Below, one piece after another: positions 55,934 to 64,000 of a stretch of DNA of 64,000 nucleotides (the stretch's first letter is position 1; each line of letters starts with the position of its first letter). The stretch is from positions 186,001-250,000 of the forward strand of contig MCGO01000038.1 in assembly GCA_002104985.1 (NCBI GenBank), in the 5' to 3' direction. A program made the position numbers and the translations under genes. This stretch comes from Rhizoclosmatium globosum. Taxonomy: Eukaryota; Chytridiomycota; Chytridiomycetes; Chytridiales; Chytriomycetaceae. Below the pieces are notes generated by a model. It saw nothing but the letters and a program-made list of their open reading frames with translations, was not told the DNA's origin and made no database searches.

Positions 55934-58689
55934 TTACTGAATCAAAACAGACGCAACAGACACAACAGACCCAGACCCATAAATCAGCTCCCAATTAGCA
56001 TTCAAGGTCTGTTTCTGATAAATCAAATTGTCTGGACCCACTCCAATAATTGACCCATCAGCCAATTGAGCCGTGTGTAACACACAGCAGGTGTTGGGAA
56101 CTAGGACCCATCCAGCAGTCAATGCATCTCTAGTATAAAGCTTTTTATCCATTCCAACGCCCAGAATGACACCATTAGCCAACACTGTCACGTCAAGAAC
56201 CGAACCCGATCCAGGATTATGTACCCATGATCCAAACGCCCCAGCTCGCGTGTACAGTTGATTGTCATCTCCAACACCAAGCAATGTTTTCTTGTCTCCG
56301 AGAAGGGCAATACTTGACACAAATCCAGAGGATGGGACTACAGTGCATACAAACGAGATGGTACAAGTATACAATAACCTGTCCATTCCAACTGCAACAA
56401 AGGACAGATCTGGCAATTGAACTAAATCGAGAACCTTGACGTTCGAGAGTTGGGTCCATGGAGCTGAAATCGAGGTGCGGCCATACAAAGCGTTGTCCAT
56501 TCCAACACCGAGAACTGAAATCGCAGGTTTCATTATACCAGAGACTTGAGAAACAGAAACGACTGAACCGGAATTGTAAATGAATACCCAGTCGGAGGTG
56601 AGAGTTTGTTTTTGATAAATCGCATTATCGCTTCCGATACCAATGATGGAACCATCCGCAAGCTGCGAAGTACGCGATACGCAACGAGACTTTGGAATCA
56701 AAACCCATGGGGCCAGAAGGTTCGCTTTTGTATAGAGTTGGCAATCAGTTCCTGTTCCGAGAAGAACTCCACTGATAAGAACAGTAATGTCAACGACTCT
56801 GACGGTTCCTGGATCCACAACTTGTACCCACTTGCCGTCAATACCACCACGAGTGTACAACATATTATCTGTACCAACTCCAATAAATGTGTTCTTGTCT
56901 CCAAGAACGTCAATACTCTTGACATAACCAGATCCACTAACCCTAGTACACAAACCGGCAACTGACAATGTCGAACAAGTGTACAGCAACAAGTCGGTTC
57001 CAGCAACGACAAAAGAGAGATCAGGCATTTGAATGAAATCAATGGCTTTCAAGTCGGCCCACATTTGAGTCCACTGACTCGTCAAAGTGCTTCGCCTCCA
57101 AAACAAGTTGTCCAACCCGATACCAACTATTTCTGTCGGGGCGTATGTGACACACCCTCCAATGGAAGTCCAAGTGCCAGTTCCCGTCCAAACAAAGTTG
57201 TTTCCCTTCCAAGTAACTTGTTGTCCGAGGATTTCATCAACTGTGCTAGACCACTTAACAGGGAAGCAAGCATCTGTAAGTCGGCCATCGCATTGAGAGA
57301 CGCGATTCCAGACTCCCGCCGCGTCTTTTTTGACGTTCCAGACGGCTTGTGGGTTGGCTGGATCGACTTGACTTGCAAACGATCCAATAGGGTATGTTTG
57401 GTTTGAGTCGTAGGATGTGTAGCATCCAGAGCCGAAAGGAGGACTGAACCAAGAAACAGAACCGTCAGCTACACATTGATTGTCCTTGTTGGACCACAGC
57501 TGTTGAACGCTGTAAGACTTTCCATCAACACGGGATACAGTCGATCCCAAGTGCCATGCACAAATGTCAGCCACTTCGGCGTATTCTTGTCCATTTGCCA
57601 TCAATGTCGTATCCCACCAAGCAGTGATTGCAGGCGCCGCATCTGTTGCTGCTTCAGCCAATTCATGCGATGTAACCGAGAATGTATCATCCAAAAAAGT
57701 GCGCCCTCCTCCGTAATGACATGGACAGTTTGGATCAGTCAAATCAGGGATGACACCATAGACAATGAATTGAGCGCCAACATTCATGTCGGAAATGTCA
57801 ACAGAACTGTGATATCCGCACCAACTGCGACAGTTTAATTCGAGGTTTCCGCTGCTATCTGTTGAACTGGCGATTTTGAAGCCTGGCGCAAAGTGGAGTG
57901 GAAAGTAGGTATTTGCGGTAGGTGTGATGATTCCTTTCGCCACCAAGTCCTTCAAAAAGTTTTGAATGTCTCCAGGTTGTCCTTGAGTGACAAAGTCGCT
58001 ATCAGAGAGGTATCCCTTCACAGTTTGGTTCATTGTTGTTGGAACCGAGATAGGAGGCAAAGCAGTTCCCGATCCAACTCCATATTGTGTAAGTGTGTCC
58101 ATCCATGGGGACTGCGTCACTGCCCGTAGTAATTTTGGAGTTCCTTGGCATAGGAGACATTGCCGTAAAAGAGTGGCTGGACAACCACATTTTTGAGGAT
58201 TGGCCCACCGTAGAAAGAGACAGAAGGGGGATTCACAGTCAGGTTTGCAGATAGAATAGCAACTGACTCAGGGTGGTCTGTGCGGTAGAGAATTTCAGGG
58301 CGGACATACGGTGTCTGGACGACAGGAGGGATTCCAATTGGTTCCTTTGAGTCTCGTTCTTCAAGGGCACCTTTTGATCATTTTGGGGGGATGAAAGTGT
58401 CAGAGTGGTTGATTGGCAGTGATTGAGGGAGCACTGAGATGGGGGCACGCACCAATGCCACTGCCACTGCCGCGGATGACGTCATTCGCCGCAGAGAGCA
58501 GGAAAGACTGTTGCTGGCTGAGCCCTGGTTCGCCGACGGCTGAAGACAAACAGTAAGCAACTTTGTCATATTGGTTGGAAGTTGACACAAGGCATTGCCA
58601 AGTACGCTTCCTCAAGTCCTTCACCGGAACTCACCCTGCGGTACTGAAGACACAGCCCCAACAACTACCAATAGAAGTGGAAGCATCAT
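55934..58689 (-). CDS. Secreted EXORDIUM/Phi-1-like domain fused to tectonin propeller
   Basis: Signal peptide MMLPLLLVVVGAVSSVPQ, then an N-terminal region matching phosphate-induced protein 1/EXORDIUM: GGPILKN...QPLFYGNVSYAKELQNYYG, a CxYH segment, FSVTSHELAEAATDA, AWWD, and EYAEVADICAWH. The conserved H-E-x-x-E and D/H-rich motifs look like a metal-binding site. A Cys-rich, carbohydrate-binding-like segment (YPIGSFASQVDPANPQAVWN) follows, then about ten tectonin blades to the C-terminus. About 870 residues. Exon 1 splices at CAGG|GTGAG near 58640; a second intron of about 82 nt removes the stops before GALEERDSKEP. One apparent missing base at the CCC of 58123-58125 separates QNYYG from VTQSPWMDTL. 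The bulk (58120-55934) is one exon. Role at the cell surface is inferred. Confidence 0.82.
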
Positions 58690-59934
58690 CGCTGGTTCAA
58701 AGTAAGCTGTGACGATTTCTGAGTACGAAGGTGACCGCAGGTTCAGAACAAAAAGTAGTGCGAGGAAAGCCACGATTCCACCTGCGTCGTATCACGGAAT
58801 CATGATCATAACCAGCTGCTGTATCGTGGTAGTTATACGAGTTCGAAATCTAACATTGGCAAAATATTATGATCTAATGCATTATGAAGGCTATTACCGC
58901 CTTACTTCTTTGATTCTTCGCCACAGAGTGAGAGAGAGGAAGGTGTAAACCTTACATACGCATATACTGTTGATTTGAAATGGTAAGAAAGCTTTAGCTC
59001 TCTGGTGCAAGGTCTTAGTGATGGTATACATAGTTGGTTGATGGCAAAACCCACTTTTTTTCGGCTCAATTCCCGTACCGGTCCAGCTCAACTTGAAAAG
59101 AGTAAGAAGAAAGAAGGAAAAAGAGAGGGGATTTGGAATATGGATAATAAAAAGCGCGAAAAATAGAAACAATTAGCTCCTTCTGTAAACTGGAATGTTT
59201 GAGAGTGTGTTGGTGGTGTGTTGGTTGGATTCACTCCGTTCAGTGTGAGCTTGATGACTCCTTAACACAATATAACAAGTGTAAAATTCGAAAATATATA
59301 TGTTTATTGCAATAGAACATGTCGTTTATTATGACTTTGTCAGCTGATGTTAGAACTTGAAAAAGTAGGATTAATCGAGAATCTACCGCGAGAACGGTAC
59401 AGTTTGCGAAGTAGCCACTGAAAAGATAAGGCGTATGAGTAATTTTAAACTGGCTGAAATACTATTTGTAGTTGTATTCGGTGCAGTTCCGGAGTAGCGC
59501 GAGGGTCCTGAACAATGTAAGGAGAAACGTGAAGTTCGGGCCTATTCTGAGAATATGAGTGTGTTTGAATAAATAAATGTAGCATTTCCGTAGCTTTTGG
59601 TAGCTTTTGGAGCGATATCCATGACTACAGTCATTGGGATTGTGCTTGAGCCACAACTCAATGCCGTAACTTCAGTTCTTTCTCAAACTTTCTCAAAATT
59701 TAATAAGATGTTCGAAACGTATTTATTAAGCTATACACAAATTTCGAGAAGCGTCGGTGAAGTGGAGCGGTCACAGTTGCTAAGTGTTTTCTCATTGGTT
59801 GACCTAGCAACAAAATTGTGGAACAATCTGATTGGTCTACCTATTTTGGTCTGGTATGGTGATTGAGCCTTTTTTTCTGACACCTTTATTGTCGGAGAAC
59901 TTTCTTGTAACCCAAAATAATACATTTATTCTCG
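58690..59934. other. Gene-free stretch between the EXORDIUM-tectonin gene and TOF1
   Basis: 1.2 kb, AT-rich. Short ORFs on both strands (for example 59597-59866) show no recognisable domain and no codon-like composition, and some need non-ATG starts. Nothing else identified; it holds the promoter of the tectonin gene at its left end. Confidence 0.45.
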
Positions 59935-62900
59935 TCAATCTGAATCCGAGTCGAATATCATGTTCCTCCGTAGCTTCTTTGGAGGACCTTGCAAGCTTTC
60001 GTCCACAGTATTTTGAGGCGAGCTATTATTCGTAGACGATTTAATGTCCTCCATCAGGTTCACATCCTTCTCAATTTCCGTTTCTGTTGTAATGTTCTTT
60101 CGCTTGAGTCCTAGATCCTTCTTGTTTTTCAACTCCAGAGGAGCATCAACATCCAACTCAGAATCGGACTGTACTTCTGATTCTTCTTCAGACTCCTCAG
60201 ACTCAGAAAGACTAACAATCTGTTTCTTGGCTTTCATTTTTCCTACAACTCCCTTCTTTTGCGCCATAGGGGTAATTGTTTTCGCTTTCGAATTATCGGT
60301 CTCTTCACCAATCATCCCATCGTCGTCATCAGATTCTGAGTCAGACAGACTGATAATGCGTTTTTTGGTGTTTGAAGTACCCCCAGTTGTTCTCTTAGGA
60401 CTGCTTCCATTTTCTTCGTTGTCATCAGGATCTGAAGATGCCCCGACTCCTGAATCTGACGAGTTCGATTTAATTGATGGCAGCGCCTTTTTGGCAGCAG
60501 GTTTCTTCACAGGCTTAGCCTTGCTCTCAGTGACTTTGGAAACTCCTGCGAGTTCAGCCGCCTTCAACCGTCTTTGTCGCTCAGCCTCAAAGAAAGCTGC
60601 ATCGTCATCATCGTCCGAATCTTCAATGAACTAAGCACCAAAAATTATTATACTCCCCAAACACACGTCAAAACCATTACCTGTTTTGACAAGAATGTTT
60701 GAGGTTCTTTCTCCACCTTCTTCTTCTTTTCTTTTGGTACATCCTCCTCTTCTTCGTCCCCAACTTCCTTCTTTTTAGGTGCACGCTTCTTGGGCTTCTT
60801 TCGAATCATTTTACGAAGTGGTTTTCCATTTGAGTCCAGCGGCTCCTCAATAAAGTGACGAATAAACTTAACATCGCTGATAATATCGTCAGCCGACCGG
60901 GTGCTTTCAACAAGCCAACGAATATCGGCATCTGAGAGTACAAGAATCAATCGTCGAAATAATTGAAGATGCACTGACCTCCTTCTATAAACTTTGTGAC
61001 TTTCATCAACTCCAATAACAAAAAGAGCTTCTTGTCTCGCTTCAAAGAAATGGAGACGTTTTGGTTACTGGAAGCTGCTTCCGTGAGATCAAAGTTTCCA
61101 ATTTCGACATCGGGCTGTTCCTCCTCGAACATTCGTTTTGTTGCAACAGAGGTGAGTGTCTAGAGGAACTAGAATTTTAGCATGTATCCTCCTGCAATAA
61201 TTTAAACGTAACCGTTTCAACCCATTCCAAAAGAGCCAACTTATCCTCCTCCATCATGATGGATACAACCACTCCAACTTTCTGAGACCAAATCAAGTCG
61301 CGTTGAACTTCAAGTTCACCGTCCGATCTATCCACAAACTCATTAGCTTCGTAAGTTAAAAATGGCAACACTTGCATCGCGTCACTTTTCTTCCCATCCC
61401 CTCCGCGACCAAACTCATCTCCGTCAATATCGTCGAATATCTTCTTCCTCGCGGATACATTCATATCCTCATCTGCTCCATGCATAATTCTACGACAATC
61501 AGACCTAGTTTTCGGAAACAGAATCTAACACCACACACAATCTCGTCAGTCACTCCAAAATAGGATTCTGAAAGAACAAACCTCCACAAAAAGAATCGGA
61601 TCTTCCTTAACTTTCGCTGTAAACCGTTTGATAACATATCGAATAAACTCCTTCAACTCCTTATACTCCTTGCTAACGGACATGAGTCGCTCATCCTGTA
61701 CGATGCGATTGAACAAATCAAACGTGGAAAGCTATATCCCGTATAAGTGATACATACAAGAATAATCCACTACCACAAACCTTAAACAGCAACGGCTCCA
61801 TCTTCGCCTTCACGAAAACCCGATGCATCATAGTCGTAGCATAATGCAAATACCGCGGCTCAACTTCCCGGTACCGCTTCAAGAGCTCACAATACATCCC
61901 AACAACATTCTCATACGCGAAATCCATTTCAATCTTTTCAAACTGGAATTCATGTTCAACGCACTTGCGCTTGACTGTAGCTTCATCCATTGGAGGTTCT
62001 TCCTCTGGGTCTTCAGGGTCAAGAGCGATAGAGGTTTCTTCGGGAGTCAGAGTGTTTCCAATCGATTTTGCGATTGCCTTGGCTTTCGCGCGTTTCTTGC
62101 GGCGGACTACCATAAAGGCTTTTGATTTTGAAAACTTTTCAAGCATTTTGAGGAATATGTGGACAGTCTCGACAAGATTCTTGAGGTAACTGGTTGTTTT
62201 GTGTCAGTCAAGATCTTACAAGTTTCAACAATTAACCTGAAAGACTGATCTTTAAAGGTTTTGCATAGATGCGCGATGGACTCGATAATAAACGCTTCAT
62301 AGTACAGATTGTTTTGAATGTTGTTGGATGCATCTTGGTATTCTTCGTTTCCTGACGCAGCCATTGCGTTCAATGTAACAAGCTAGTGAAATGAATTATT
62401 GACATTCTTTCTTATCATAGCAGCATCTATACCATCTGTTTCAGACATTCAAGGGCTGACTGTAGCTCGGGCCATTTCTGCAAATCAGTTTTAGCCAACT
62501 CTCTTGGCAAATCCATATTGTAACCTTTTCGTCCAAATAAATCTGCATTCTTTTTGTCACAAAGAGCATAGACCTAGAATTGATGAAATCGGTGACAGTA
62601 TCAAAGTCGAACTTCTCCTTCTCCACAGGGTCGACAACCTAAAATATGCAGCGTTAGCAGCGACTTCTAACATGGTTATGGGGAGTATGTACCTTTTTGA
62701 GAAGGTCAACTTGATACTCCAAAAAGAATCGAACAAGAACAAGAAATCGCACAAAGTCGCCATCCACAACGTGCTGTCGTTCCTTATCAATATCATCTTT
62801 CACGGATGCAATCAATGCTGTAAATTTTGGTTATTAGAAAAGAGACATGGGCTCTACTCCATTTGAAATACAAACAATTGAAAGAGTTTTCCAAAAACGA

Positions 62901-64000
62901 ATCGGCAGTCTCTCGAAGCACTTGTTTCGCTTGTTCATCGCGGATTACAGTTTTCGTGATGGTTTCCTATCAAATTTGTGAGCACATTCATTGGCGAAGA
63001 TTGTCACTGGCAACTCACTGCTTGTCCTTTCCGAACAGCGCGTCCTTTCGTCTTTCCGATATCCATAGCATTTTCCACAGACTTCAGTGCCGTCGATGTA
63101 CTGAAAAAGTTGACTTGTTGGCCATTCTATTGTTGGACAATTAGATGCTACCTCGAAATTGAAAATCTCATACCCCAAGATTCAACGATAAGGTTCCACC
63201 AAACCGCGAATGTCTACTCTTCATAGGCCGTGCGGCTTTCGATGTCAACTCTTGCTTCGCAAGTTTCAACAAGTTGTCGTTTTGAATAACCTAAGTCAAA
63301 CACGCACATTAGTCAAATCCAAATAAAGTAGAGAATAGCATACATCCGTATCCTCGAGAATAGAAGCACAAGTGCGTTCCCGAAATACAAGGTACCAAAT
63401 CTCAAGAATGAGCATGTTATACTCTGAAAACTCTTTCTCGTCCATAGACGCCGCGAACGTGAGCAACAAAGCGAGAATATTCGATTCATGGAAACAAACA
63501 ATGAGACGTTCCTGGAGAGCGGCGCGATAGTTGAATTCAGAAGATGATTTTGCAGAGACTTGAGGGTCTTTGATGGCGAGAAGGTTGCGGAAGAGTGTGA
63601 GAATGAGTCGAATTTTCGCATTGTCTTTCTCACGGCGGTCTCTGTTGCAATTGCGTGTTTAGATTTGATGTTGTGTCCAATGTATGGGTCAAAACCTATG
63701 AGGAATCGCAAGTGACTTGAGCAGGACCTGCATGATCTTTTCAAGCACTGCTGTATTCAGAAATGCTTCTTTGTACTTGAGCAATACTTCCATTTGATTC
63801 GGTGAGTGTTTGTATTCAAGGGATGTTGCCCAAGTGAGGGGAACAACAAGTTCGACTAGGTTGAGGGTCAGTACATCAACCAGCTGCTAGTACCAGATGC
63901 CTACCAATCAACATTGCGCGTTTGTAGTCCTTCTCGACATCAGTCGCAAGCAGCAGGGGCAGCAAGTCCCGTCCGAGCACATTCCACTCGCCCAGAACAC
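59935..64000 (-). CDS. TOF1: Tof1/Timeless/Swi1 replication-fork protection protein, N-terminus cut by window end
   Basis: Together with Csm3/Tipin it stabilises stalled forks and supports checkpoint and cohesion. The right-hand edge shows the N-terminal Timeless domain (VLGEWNVLGRDLLPLLLA). Downstream: a basic stretch (RRKKRAKAKAIAKS), the conserved EFEFxFxKIEMDFAYENVV-type helix read as HEFQFEKIEMDFAYENVV, VGMYCELLKRY and LHYATTMMHRVFVKAKM, then FDVEIGNFDLTEAAS-like text. The C-terminal core includes DADIRWLVESTRSADDIISD and VKFIRHFIEEP, followed by a basic/acidic disordered tail with several LSDSE clusters ending in FDSDSD at 59935. About twelve or more short introns. The true start lies beyond 64000. 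Confidence 0.9.

Noticed and set aside
59597..59866. 89-codon ORF between the tectonin gene and TOF1
   Set aside because: No ATG at its start, no motif, AT-rich composition; kept as intergenic.
60044..60634. 196-codon plus-strand ORF rich in Ser and Phe
   Set aside because: Exact antisense of the acidic, serine-rich tail of TOF1, whose GAA/GAT/TCA codons avoid stops on the opposite strand.
1..64000. CRISPR arrays, bacterial operons, ribosome-binding sites or rRNA genes
   Set aside because: None seen. The window is intron-rich eukaryotic nuclear DNA.

Overview
The window is nuclear DNA from an early-diverging, zoosporic (flagellated) fungus, most likely a chytrid. Three things point there. 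Genes are packed closely and broken by many short GT-AG introns, mostly 40-90 nt, one of them carrying a textbook TACTAAC branch site. The conserved genes are fungal or opisthokont: OLE1 with fused cytochrome b5, EAF1, a septin, TOF1, NUP107. And there is a good homologue of CFAP69, an axoneme-associated protein kept only by lineages that build flagella. The species cannot be named from sequence alone.

Layout. 1-0.7 kb: end-truncated unknown gene (-). 0.8-14.0 kb: a duplicated neighbourhood with two LOG-type cytokinin-activating enzymes (+), an S28 serine peptidase (-), mitochondrial malonyl-CoA:ACP transacylase (+) and a second, membrane-anchored S28 peptidase (+). The second peptidase has a 5,942-bp Ty1/copia retrotransposon with matching 495-bp LTRs sitting inside one of its introns in antisense orientation. 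14.1-17.4 kb: CFAP69 (-). 17.5-23.3 kb: EAF1 and a septin (+). 23.3-24.5 kb: gene-free, possibly an RNA gene. 24.5-30 kb: TauD-type dioxygenase (-), then eIF3L (-) and eIF2-beta (+) sharing one promoter region. 30.3-35.1 kb: a Crinkler-like coiled-coil/nuclease-like/kinase protein and an SSF symporter (both -). 35.3-38.9 kb: F-box/LRR protein, metallophosphoesterase and an unknown conserved protein (all -). 38.9-46 kb: DNA ligase I and a tandem pair of delta-9 desaturases (+). 46.3-47.0 kb: tRNA-Gly(GCC) and tRNA-Arg(ACG). 47.1-53.6 kb: small ankyrin protein (+), NUP107 (-), NAMPT (+). 54.2-58.7 kb: two convergent secreted tectonin-propeller proteins, one fused to an EXORDIUM/Phi-1-like domain. 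59.9-64 kb: TOF1/Timeless (-), cut by the window end.

Most genes are housekeeping: translation initiation, replication and fork protection (ligase, TOF1), nuclear pore, chromatin, lipid synthesis. The accessory, environment-facing part is the secreted peptidases, tectonin proteins, LOG enzymes, Crinkler-like protein and transporter.

A cross-cutting observation is that at least thirteen coding sequences or segments, on both strands and in unrelated conserved genes, are broken by what looks like loss of exactly one base, often in a short homopolymer. I found none that needs the loss of a base to be repaired. This most likely reflects systematic under-calling in the assembly, so apparent pseudogenes here should be treated with caution. 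Exon limits given below were read by eye from splice consensus and protein continuity.
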